From: Candidatus Nanopelagicales bacterium
GTDB lineage: Bacteria > Actinomycetota > Actinomycetes > S36-B12 > UBA10799
Length of the DNA stretch: 7,105 nucleotides
Direction of reading: 5' to 3'
NCBI GenBank assembly: GCA_025455985.1
Contig: JALOLM010000109.1
Span: forward strand, 1-7,105
The notes beneath the pieces are model-generated. The model saw nothing but the letters and a program-made list of their open reading frames with translations. It searched no databases and was not told the DNA's origin. Numbering within the stretch: the first letter of the stretch is position 1; each line of letters begins with the position of its first letter. The position numbers and the translations under genes were made by a program. Shown here piece by piece: positions 1 through 4,887 of this stretch.

Positions 1-453
1 TCCGGGCTTGGTGATGTCCGCCGGGATGATGCCGGCGTTGGACTTGCCTGGGCTGATCAGTCCGGGGCAGTAGGGCCCGATGATCCGCGTAGTGCCCGAG
101 TTCTGGGCGTAAGTGAAGAAGTTCGCGGTGTCATGCACCGGCACGCCCTCCGTGATGACCACCGCGAGCGGCACGGCAGCATCCACAACCTCGTGCACCG
201 CACCCTTGGTGAACTTGGGCGGCACGAAGACCACCGACACGTTCGCGCCGGTCGCGTCCACGGCCTCCTGCACGGAGTTGAAAACCGGGATCGCGGTGCC
301 GTCGGCATCGACGGTCTGGCCGCCCTTGCCCGGCGTCACACCGGCCACGATGTTGGATCCCCCGGCCACCATGCGCCGGGTGTGCTTGCCGCCCTCGGAG
401 CCCGTGATGCCCTGCACCAGGATGCGGGAGTTCTCGTCAAGGAAAATCGCCAT
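1..453 (-). CDS. sucD: Succinate-CoA ligase (ADP-forming) alpha subunit, 3' part outside window
   Basis: This is the N-terminal 151 residues of the alpha subunit of succinyl-CoA synthetase, the TCA-cycle enzyme that couples succinyl-CoA and succinate interconversion to nucleotide phosphorylation. The alpha subunit binds CoA and carries the phosphorylated histidine, which lies beyond the window edge. Visible motifs are the Rossmann CoA-binding loop GITGSEG (15-21), AGVTPGKGG (37-45), ITEGVP (100-105) and a GPYCPG-LISPGK stretch (126-136). The motif is normally GPNCPG, so Tyr128 is unusual. The ATG at 453 is preceded by a strong Shine-Dalgarno AGGGAGGA (463-470) that overlaps the sucC stop codon. 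The gap to sucC is only 16 nt, so the two genes are surely co-transcribed and probably translationally coupled. The reading frame is open to position 1. Family assignment is secure. Confidence 0.97.
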   Translation of the reverse strand, partial: MAIFLDENSRILVQGITGSEGGKHTRRMVAGGSNIVAGVTPGKGGQTVDADGTAIPVFNSVQEAVDATGANVSVVFVPPKFTKGAVHEVVDAAVPLAVVITEGVPVHDTANFFTYAQNSGTTRIIGPYCPGLISPGKSNAGIIPADITKPG

Positions 454-469
454 GTCTGTTCGTCCTCCC

Positions 470-1642
470 TCAGCGCGATGCCAACTCGGCCACGCGAGCC
501 GCGGCTTCGTCCATCGTGTCCACAAGTTCAATTACGTCGTGCTCGGCCTCATCGAGGATGCGCCGGCCCTCGGCTGCGTTGTTGCCGTCCAGGCGGCACA
601 CGATCGGCTTGTCCACCGCGTCGCCCCGCTCGGCCAGCATCTCCATCGCCTGCACGATGCCGTTGGCCACTGCATCGCAGGAGGTGATGCCACCGAAGAC
701 GTTTACGAAAACGCTCTTCACCTCGGGGTCACCGAGGATGATCTCGAGGCCGTCGGCCATCACCTGAGCCGAAGCGCCGCCGCCGATGTCCAGGAAGTTG
801 GCCGGCTTCACCCCGCCGAACTGCTCACCGGCGTAGGCCACCACGTCGAGGGTGCTCATGACCAAACCGGCGCCGTTGCCGATGATGCCGACCTCGCCGG
901 AGAGCTTGACGTAGTTCAGGCCCTTCTCCTTGGCCTTGACCTCCAGTGGGTCGGTCGCGGCGTTGTCGACGAGCGCCTCGTGGTCCGGGTGCCGGAAGTC
1001 GGCGTTGTCGTCGAGGGTGACCTTGCCGTCCAGCGCCAGGATCTGGCCCTCGGGGGTCTTGACCAGCGGGTTCACCTCGACCAAGGTGGCGTCCTCGTTG
1101 ACGAACACGTCCCAGAGTGTGATCAGCACCTGTGCGACCTGGTCAGCGACCTCGGCGGGGAAGTTGGCCTCGGCCACGATCTCCGCCGCCTTGACCGCGT
1201 CGACGCCCGCGATGGGGTCGATCAGCACCTTGGCCAGGGCCTCCGGCTTGGTCGCCGCGACCTCTTCGATGTCCATGCCGCCCTCAACGCTGGCCATGGC
1301 CAGGAACGTGCGGTTGGCACGGTCGAGCAGGTAGGAGACGTAATACTCCTCCGCGATGTCGGCGGCACCGGTGATCAGAACCTTGTCGACGATGTGGCCC
1401 TTGATGTCCAGTCCGAGGATGCCTGCGGCTTTCTCTTCGGCCTCAGTCGGGCTCTGGGCGAGCTTGACCCCACCGGCCTTGCCACGACCCCCGGTCTTGA
1501 CCTGGGCTTTGACCACGACAGCCCCGCCGATGCGGTCTGCTGCCTGTCCGGCCGCCTGGGCATCGGTGACAACCTCACCTGTCTGGGTGGGGACGCCGTG
1601 CTTGGCGAACAGCTCCTTGGCCTGGTACTCGTAAAGATCCAC
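470..1642 (-). CDS. sucC: Succinate-CoA ligase (ADP-forming) beta subunit
   Basis: This is the 390-residue beta subunit of succinyl-CoA synthetase, full length for the family (E. coli is 388). It supplies the ATP-grasp nucleotide site and pairs with the SucD alpha subunit in the cytoplasm. Motifs run in the expected order: N-terminal DLYEYQAKELF (2-12), nucleotide-binding VVVKAQVKTGGRGKAGGV (42-59), metal-binding EVNPL (189-193) and LDGK (204-207), then the C-terminal ligase domain with GNGAGL (255-260), NFLDIGGG (282-289) and NVFGGI (314-319). The start is GTG at 1642: an in-frame TGA lies four codons upstream and GAGGTGG sits at normal spacing. The ATG inside the Shine-Dalgarno region is out of frame. 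The gene lies 56 nt after the cobalamin-binding gene and 16 nt before sucD. A 9-bp inverted repeat can cover its ribosome-binding site (separate entry). Confidence 0.98.
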   Translation of the reverse strand: MDLYEYQAKELFAKHGVPTQTGEVVTDAQAAGQAADRIGGAVVVKAQVKTGGRGKAGGVKLAQSPTEAEEKAAGILGLDIKGHIVDKVLITGAADIAEEYYVSYLLDRANRTFLAMASVEGGMDIEEVAATKPEALAKVLIDPIAGVDAVKAAEIVAEANFPAEVADQVAQVLITLWDVFVNEDATLVEVNPLVKTPEGQILALDGKVTLDDNADFRHPDHEALVDNAATDPLEVKAKEKGLNYVKLSGEVGIIGNGAGLVMSTLDVVAYAGEQFGGVKPANFLDIGGGASAQVMADGLEIILGDPEVKSVFVNVFGGITSCDAVANGIVQAMEMLAERGDAVDKPIVCRLDGNNAAEGRRILDEAEHDVIELVDTMDEAAARVAELASR

Positions 1643-1693
1643 TGCACCACCTCATCGCTCGAACCGTAGTTGTGACGCTACTGCGTGGTGCAG
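1642..1693 (-). promoter_or_regulatory. Inverted repeat covering the sucC ribosome-binding site
   Basis: A perfect 9-bp inverted repeat has arms CTGCACCAC (1685-1693) and GTGGTGCAG (1642-1650) when read on the minus strand, with a 34-nt loop. The downstream arm covers the last part of the GAGGTGG Shine-Dalgarno and the first base of the sucC GTG start. The upstream arm lies 5 nt after the stop codon of the cobalamin-binding gene. In a read-through mRNA the helix could mask the ribosome-binding site; a transcript starting inside the loop would escape it. TANNNT boxes within the loop (1675-1680 and 1663-1668, minus strand) could give such a start, but this motif is common by chance. The repeat is seen directly; the regulatory role is inference. 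Confidence 0.45.
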
Positions 1694-1698
1694 GCTGC

Positions 1699-2106
1699 TC
1701 AGACCACGGGGGTCGTGCTGAGATTGCCCTTCACCCACGCCACGACCTCCTCGGTCGACGTACCCGGGGTGAACACCTGGGCCACGCCGATCCGGGACAG
1801 TTCGTCGCGGTCCTCATCCGGGATGATTCCGCCGCCGAAGACCACGATGTCGGTGGCGTTGCGTTCGGCCAGCAGGTCGATCACTGCCTTGAACAAGGTC
1901 ATGTGTGCCCCGGAGAGGATGGACAACCCGACCGCCTGGACATCCTCCTGGATTGCGGCGTCCACGATCATTTGAGGGGTTTGATGCAGACCCGTGTAGA
2001 TGACCTCGATCCCCCCGTCCCGCAGGGCACGAGCGATGATCTTGGCCCCACGGTCGTGGCCGTCGAGTCCCGCTTTGGCGATGAGTACACGAATCGGCTG
2101 GGTCAC
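1699..2106 (-). CDS. Stand-alone cobalamin (B12)-binding mutase small subunit
   Basis: This 135-residue protein is a single B12-binding Rossmann domain, like the C-terminal domain of methylmalonyl-CoA mutase or the small subunit IcmB of isobutyryl-CoA mutase. It carries the base-off/His-on signature with family spacing: DGHDRG (15-20, axial ligand His17), 41 residues to SIL (62-64), and 26 residues to GGG (91-93). Such subunits bring adenosylcobalamin to a separate large subunit that holds the acyl-CoA; no large subunit is in this window, so the substrate cannot be decided. The GTG start at 2106 has an in-frame TAG four codons upstream, no Shine-Dalgarno, and a TAGACT box 6 nt before it, suggesting a leaderless message. 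SucCD lies immediately downstream, and methylmalonyl-CoA mutase would yield its substrate succinyl-CoA. IcmB, the methylmalonyl-CoA mutase B12 subunit and a related ethylmalonyl-type mutase subunit remain alternatives. Confidence 0.92.
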   Translation of the reverse strand: MTQPIRVLIAKAGLDGHDRGAKIIARALRDGGIEVIYTGLHQTPQMIVDAAIQEDVQAVGLSILSGAHMTLFKAVIDLLAERNATDIVVFGGGIIPDEDRDELSRIGVAQVFTPGTSTEEVVAWVKGNLSTTPVV

Positions 2107-2112
2107 AGACCC

Positions 2113-2118
2113 AGTCTA
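2113..2118 (-). promoter_or_regulatory. -10 box (TAGACT), leaderless promoter of the B12-binding gene
   Basis: On the minus strand TAGACT ends exactly 6 nt before the GTG start at 2106. It matches the actinobacterial TANNNT -10 consensus, and the spacing places transcription initiation at or next to the first base of the start codon. No Shine-Dalgarno-like purine run exists between the box and the GTG, and the TAG inside the box is in frame, so the coding sequence cannot start further upstream. No convincing -35 element is visible, which is common for such promoters. Confidence 0.6.
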
Positions 2119-2185
2119 CGAGGGGAGGCGGGGGCAAATTTGGCGCTATTGCGGTGTCTGCGGCGCAGAACCGCTCCGCATCGGC

Positions 2186-2191
2186 TACTTT
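2186..2191 (+). promoter_or_regulatory. -10 box (TACTTT), leaderless promoter of the esterase gene
   Basis: TACTTT fits the TANNNT consensus and ends exactly 6 nt before the ATG at 2198. The intervening CCCCTT cannot act as a Shine-Dalgarno sequence. With initiation about 7 nt downstream of the box, the transcript would begin at the A of the ATG. It faces away from the TAGACT box of the cobalamin-binding gene across a 91-bp spacer. No clear -35 hexamer is seen. Confidence 0.6.
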
Positions 2192-2197
2192 CCCCTT

Positions 2198-3178
2198 ATG
2201 CCCGACCGTCCTGCCGACAGCGACGACGCGAGCCTTCGTCGCAACCTCGAGAAGGCCCGACACACCACGGCATCGGCGAAAAAGTCCCTGCTCAACCCCA
2301 AGGGGATGCGGGGGGTGGCCAAGGAGGCGGCCTGGCTGGCCACACACGTGGCGATGTACCCCTTCGGCCTCGTGGAGGACAAGTACCGCCACGCTGAGGA
2401 GCGTCACAACCTCGACGGCCTGCCTCCGGTGCAGCGCGGTCTGATCATCGGCGACGTCGAGGCGGCTGGCACCCCGATCATCTTGATCCACGGGATCATC
2501 GACAACCACACTGTCTTCGCATTCCTGCGCAGGGCCTTGAACCGGCGTGGTTTCGGCCGGGTCATCACCTTGAACTACTCGCCGTTGTCCGACGACATCC
2601 CGCGGGTGGCACGTCGCCTTAAGTCGCTGGTCGAGAAGGTCCGCCGAGAGACCGGCTACGAGCGGGTCCACGTGATCGGACACTCGATGGGTGGGGTTGT
2701 CGCCCGCTACTACGTGCAGTGCCTCGGCGGGGACAACCGGGTGCACACGCTGGTGACCCTCGGATCGCCACATGCCGGCACGATGCCCGCCTACCTGGTG
2801 CCGCATTCGGTGGTCAAGCAGATGCGGCCGGGTAGCCCGATCGTGCAGGAACTCGACGCTCCGGCGCCAGGGTGCCGCACCCGGATGGTCGCGATCTGGT
2901 CGGACCTGGATCAGATGATCATCCCCAAGCGCAACGCCCGGATCGTCCACCCGGACCTCAACGCGCGCAATGTCTTCTTCCGCGGGGTGGGCCACATGTC
3001 TTTCCCGGTCGATGGCCGGGTGGTTCATGAGATCTGCACGACCTTGGCCCAACTCGACCCCGATGGTTCCACGCTGGTCAGAGGCACCACGTCGATCGGC
3101 AGCAGCACCGGCCGGATAGTTGAGCCAGAAATGACGCCGCGATCACGTCGACAGGCTCGAACGGGTGTGGCCGAGTAG
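2198..3178 (+). CDS. Alpha/beta-hydrolase, lipase/esterase family
   Basis: This is a 326-residue serine hydrolase of the triacylglycerol lipase/esterase type. The nucleophile elbow is GHSMGG (161-166, Ser163), the oxyanion-hole region is LIHGI (96-100), the likely acid is Asp238 in WSDLDQM (Asp236 is the alternative), and the general base is His266 in GVGHMSF. The core around Ser163 and the following LVTLGSPHAGT stretch (185-195) resemble actinobacterial lipase and PGAP1-like families. There is no signal peptide; residues 44-59 are moderately hydrophobic and could be an amphipathic membrane-contact helix. The substrate is unknown. The frame is open further upstream, but ATG 2198 is preferred because conserved sequence follows it and a TACTTT box lies 6 nt before it. 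Longer versions would run back across the divergent promoter region into the antisense of the B12 gene. It is the only plus-strand gene here and looks like an insertion into an otherwise conserved neighbourhood. Confidence 0.9.
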   Translation: MPDRPADSDDASLRRNLEKARHTTASAKKSLLNPKGMRGVAKEAAWLATHVAMYPFGLVEDKYRHAEERHNLDGLPPVQRGLIIGDVEAAGTPIILIHGIIDNHTVFAFLRRALNRRGFGRVITLNYSPLSDDIPRVARRLKSLVEKVRRETGYERVHVIGHSMGGVVARYYVQCLGGDNRVHTLVTLGSPHAGTMPAYLVPHSVVKQMRPGSPIVQELDAPAPGCRTRMVAIWSDLDQMIIPKRNARIVHPDLNARNVFFRGVGHMSFPVDGRVVHEICTTLAQLDPDGSTLVRGTTSIGSSTGRIVEPEMTPRSRRQARTGVAE

Positions 3179-3487
3179 CCGGTTGCTGCTTGAGTCGGTC
3201 GGGGATGTGGAAAACCGACAACCTAATCGCCGGAAAACCGCATGGCCCAATCGAGTGCCCGGGGATTGTGGCTGTTGTGGGAGCCGATCTGCGTACTTTT
3301 GCGGTTGGCGTACCCCCTTGATCAACCCGAAATGTACGCCAAATTCACCATCTTTGGGATATTTCGGGCGCTGAACCGTACCTTTGGGGTTGATCAAGGG
3401 GGTTCAGGCCTGCGCCCCAACCCGAAAAGTACGCCGACGGGACCCAGGAATTAAGCTACAGCCTCCGAAAGCCGCGAACTCGGATCC
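3179..3487. other. Convergent non-coding gap of 309 bp
   Basis: This gap lies between the stop of the plus-strand esterase and the stop of the minus-strand M23 gene. It is visibly richer in A/T than its surroundings and lacks the G/C third-position bias of the genes. Short open frames exist on both strands but none has a Shine-Dalgarno or a recognisable product. It contains a weak hairpin (GTCGGT 3194-3199 with ACCGAC 3214-3219), two GGAAAACCG-like repeats (around 3209-3217 and 3232-3240), and the large nested repeat described separately. Transcription termination for both flanking genes probably happens here. Confidence 0.6.
3291..3434. repeat. Nested inverted repeat of four alternating motif copies
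   Basis: Two inverted repeats are nested. The inner arms are 3312-3338 and 3377-3403, 25 of 27 positions complementary, sharing an uninterrupted 17-bp block that includes TTGATCAA (3318-3325 and 3390-3397). The outer arms are 3291-3308 and 3417-3434, 16 of 18 complementary, with a perfect terminal GCGTACTTTT/AAAAGTACGC. The loop is 38 nt. All four arms share a motif close to CAACCCGAAANGTACGCC, in the order minus, plus, minus, plus. This looks like a dispersed palindromic unit (REP- or MITE-like) or a bidirectional terminator between convergent genes. No transposase or clear target-site duplication is visible. Confidence 0.75.
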
Positions 3488-4120
3488 TCAGAGGAAGGCG
3501 GCCGGGTCGCGCTGGGTTCCGTTCTTCAGCACCTCGAAGTGAAGGTGCGGACCACTGGAGTTTCCGGTGCTGCCGACGCTACCGATCCGCTGACCCCGCA
3601 GGACCCGGTCACCAGCGTTCACATTTGCGCTGGTGAGGTGGGCGTACAGGGTCTCCACGCCGTTGTCGTGGCGCACGATGATGTGGTTGCCGTAGGCGCC
3701 GCCCCAGCCGGCTTCGACGACCTTGCCGGCAAGTGCGCTGAACACCGGGGTGCCGCTCGGTGCGGCAAAGTCGAGGCCCGTGTGGTGCCCGGAGGACCAA
3801 CTGCCGCCGGCCTGCCCGAAACGGGCGGAGTAGTGGAAGTTCGTCGTGGGAGTGAACATCGGGCCGCTGGACCGCTGGGCACGAAGTTTGGCGCGCTTGG
3901 CCGCGGCGATCTCCATCTGCTTGGCCTTTTTCGCGGCCAAGGCCATCTGGTCCGGCGTGAAGTCCAAGGGGGAGTCCGAAGGCTGCGTGGCAACCGCCGG
4001 GTCAACCTTGGCAACCGGGTTCGCGGTCGAGGAGGAGGCCGCTCCGACCACCAGCGCACCGGCGACAATTGCGACGCCGCTTGTGACGATGGCTTTCTGG
4101 ACGCCTTCGGTGGTAATCAT
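3488..4120 (-). CDS. Secreted M23 (LytM-type) peptidoglycan endopeptidase, copy 1
   Basis: This is a 210-residue exported zinc metallopeptidase of family M23, expected to cleave peptide cross-links of peptidoglycan outside the membrane. The N-terminus has a hydrophobic segment (10-29), likely a signal peptide or anchor, followed by a Pro/Ala/Ser-rich linker and a charged Lys/Ala-rich helix (57-83, possibly coiled coil). The catalytic domain (about 94-210) has the zinc ligands His113 and Asp117 in HHTGLD, His194 in PHLHFEV, and catalytic histidines His161 (YAHL) and His192. All key residues are present, so it should be active. The ATG at 4120 has a strong Shine-Dalgarno AAGGAG (4127-4132). It lies 84 nt after a second M23 gene on the same strand, which it strongly resembles in the catalytic domain; the pair probably arose by tandem duplication. 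Confidence 0.95.
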   Translation of the reverse strand: MITTEGVQKAIVTSGVAIVAGALVVGAASSSTANPVAKVDPAVATQPSDSPLDFTPDQMALAAKKAKQMEIAAAKRAKLRAQRSSGPMFTPTTNFHYSARFGQAGGSWSSGHHTGLDFAAPSGTPVFSALAGKVVEAGWGGAYGNHIIVRHDNGVETLYAHLTSANVNAGDRVLRGQRIGSVGSTGNSSGPHLHFEVLKNGTQRDPAAFL

Positions 4121-4175
4121 TGGGATCTCCTTCCTCGTTCGTGGTGCCCGATCAGGGCGCGACCAATCGTGGGGT

Positions 4176-4198
4176 GCCGCACATCATTGAGGTGCGGC
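4176..4198 (-). terminator. Hairpin between the two M23 genes
   Basis: A perfect 7-bp stem, GCCGCAC (4176-4182) with GTGCGGC (4192-4198), encloses a 9-nt loop and begins 6 nt after the stop codon of the upstream M23 gene. No T-run follows. It could act as a U-less terminator or a processing and stability element that sets the ratio between the two peptidases. No clear promoter is visible between this hairpin and copy 1. Confidence 0.35.
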
Positions 4199-4204
4199 TC
4201 ACAC

Positions 4205-4705
4205 TCACTCGCCGCGCAGGAACGGCCGGGGGTCGAGCTTCTTGCCCTGCTTGCCGCGGACCTCGAAGTGAAGGTGCGGACCGGTGGAGTTGCCGGTGCT
4301 GCCGACAGTTCCGATCTTCTGACCGGCCTGCACGCGCTTGCCCTTCTTGGTCTTGATCTTGGTCATGTGGGCGTAAAGGCTGCGCTTGCCGTCGGTGTGC
4401 TTGATGATGACGGCCTTGCCGTAGGCGCCGGCCCAGCCTGCGAAGGTCACTTTGCCGTCGGCGACGGCGTCGATCCGGGTGCCGCGGGGAGCAGCGAAGT
4501 CCAGGCCGGTGTGGTGCCCGGAGGACCAGCGCGAGCCTCGTTGGCCGAACTTGGCCGACAGGCGGTAGTTGGTAGTGGGCAGCTCGGTGAACACCGCAGC
4601 GGCCTTCGCGTTGCGGTCCTTCTCGACTGCCATGGCAGGAGCGGCAGCGGGGACCATGAGGGCGGCTGCAAGGGCGGTACCGATGAGGGGTGCGGTCTTC
4701 TTCAT
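4205..4705 (-). CDS. Secreted M23 (LytM-type) peptidoglycan endopeptidase, copy 2
   Basis: This is a compact 166-residue M23 zinc endopeptidase. It begins with a textbook Sec signal peptide: MKK, a hydrophobic Ala-rich core, and a probable cleavage after Ala26 (AMA|VEKD). The mature protein is almost only the catalytic domain, with His65 and Asp69 (HHTGLD), His113 (YAHM), and His144/His146 (GPHLHFEV). Unlike copy 1 it has no charged helical linker, and it carries a basic stretch (KIKTKKGKR, 116-124) that may favour binding to the anionic wall. The ATG at 4705 is chosen because it places the signal peptide at the N-terminus; its Shine-Dalgarno is poor (AGGG too close). An in-frame TTG at 4765 would add 20 residues before the signal peptide and is less likely. 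The gene is 182 nt downstream of pcrA, behind a large palindrome, and follows a Crp/GlxR-like operator, suggesting its own promoter. Confidence 0.94.
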   Translation of the reverse strand: MKKTAPLIGTALAAALMVPAAAPAMAVEKDRNAKAAAVFTELPTTNYRLSAKFGQRGSRWSSGHHTGLDFAAPRGTRIDAVADGKVTFAGWAGAYGKAVIIKHTDGKRSLYAHMTKIKTKKGKRVQAGQKIGTVGSTGNSTGPHLHFEVRGKQGKKLDPRPFLRGE

Positions 4706-4771
4706 GACCCTGTGATGCTCGGTTGCGCGCTCAACTAACCCCAGGATTTCCGGCAATTCGGGCAAATAGCC

Positions 4772-4787
4772 GGTGATCTACCTCACC
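4772..4787 (-). promoter_or_regulatory. Candidate Crp/GlxR-type operator
   Basis: The minus-strand sequence GGTGAGGTAGATCACC contains GTGA-N6-TCAC with TA at the centre of the spacer, matching the core of the actinobacterial cAMP receptor (Crp/GlxR) consensus TGTGANNTANNTCACA except at the outermost bases. The dyad extends to 8 bp per arm (4769-4776 and 4783-4790). It lies 66 nt upstream of the ATG of M23 copy 2. Cell-wall hydrolase genes such as rpf genes are known Crp/GlxR targets in actinobacteria. The same symmetry could instead be a small RNA hairpin. Confidence 0.4.
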
Positions 4788-4816
4788 GGCGCGTGACCCC
4801 GGCCACCTCGCCCGGC

Positions 4817-4866
4817 TGTCGCGAAGTTACGCGGACACGCCGGCGTGTCGCGTCAACTTCGCGACA
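4817..4866 (-). terminator. 50-bp palindrome downstream of pcrA
   Basis: Two 25-nt arms (4817-4841 and 4842-4866) are directly abutted. They share the perfect outer 12 bp TGTCGCGAAGTT/AACTTCGCGACA and inner ACACGCC/GGCGTGT, with only a one-base bulge on each side. The palindrome begins 21 nt after the pcrA stop codon. There is no T-run on either side, so it would be a U-less (I-shaped) terminator of the kind proposed for actinobacteria, insulating the M23 genes from pcrA transcription. Its size and near-perfection also fit a dispersed palindromic repeat. Confidence 0.6.
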
Positions 4867-4887
4867 TTGGACAACGAGCGGTGAAAG

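Noticed and set aside
113..1669. Long open frame on the plus strand opposite sucD and sucC
   Set aside because: It is the antisense of two certain genes. High G+C and codon bias keep the opposite frame open, and the translation has no recognisable domain and a low-complexity composition.
2000..2197. Longer N-terminus for the esterase
   Set aside because: It would overlap the B12-binding gene in antisense, and the extra residues do not resemble a signal peptide; the ATG at 2198 has a precise TACTTT box.
1814..3052. Long open frame on the minus strand opposite the esterase
   Set aside because: It overlaps both the esterase and the B12-binding gene, which have clear active-site motifs; its own translation is rich in Asp, His and Val with no domain.
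3194..3219. Hairpin just after the esterase as its terminator
   Set aside because: The stem is only 6 bp with a 14-nt loop and no T-run; chance occurrence is likely, so it is mentioned but not called.
3291..3434. CRISPR array
   Set aside because: The repeats alternate in orientation, are imperfect and irregularly spaced, and no cas gene is nearby.
3143..3454. Small open frames on both strands in the convergent gap
   Set aside because: They have no Shine-Dalgarno or leaderless box at a suitable distance, no G/C third-position bias, and are made largely of the inverted-repeat sequence.
4121..4204. c-di-AMP (ydaO-type) riboswitch upstream of an M23 gene
   Set aside because: Such riboswitches occur before actinobacterial wall hydrolases, but the 84-nt gap is too short, and the 182-nt leader of copy 2 shows only simple hairpins and none of the conserved pattern I would expect.
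3539..4738. 399-codon open frame on the plus strand opposite the M23 genes
   Set aside because: Its repetitive appearance only mirrors the two M23 paralogues on the other strand.
4706..4765. Upstream TTG start for M23 copy 2
   Set aside because: It would put 20 residues ahead of a textbook signal peptide and has no well-placed Shine-Dalgarno.
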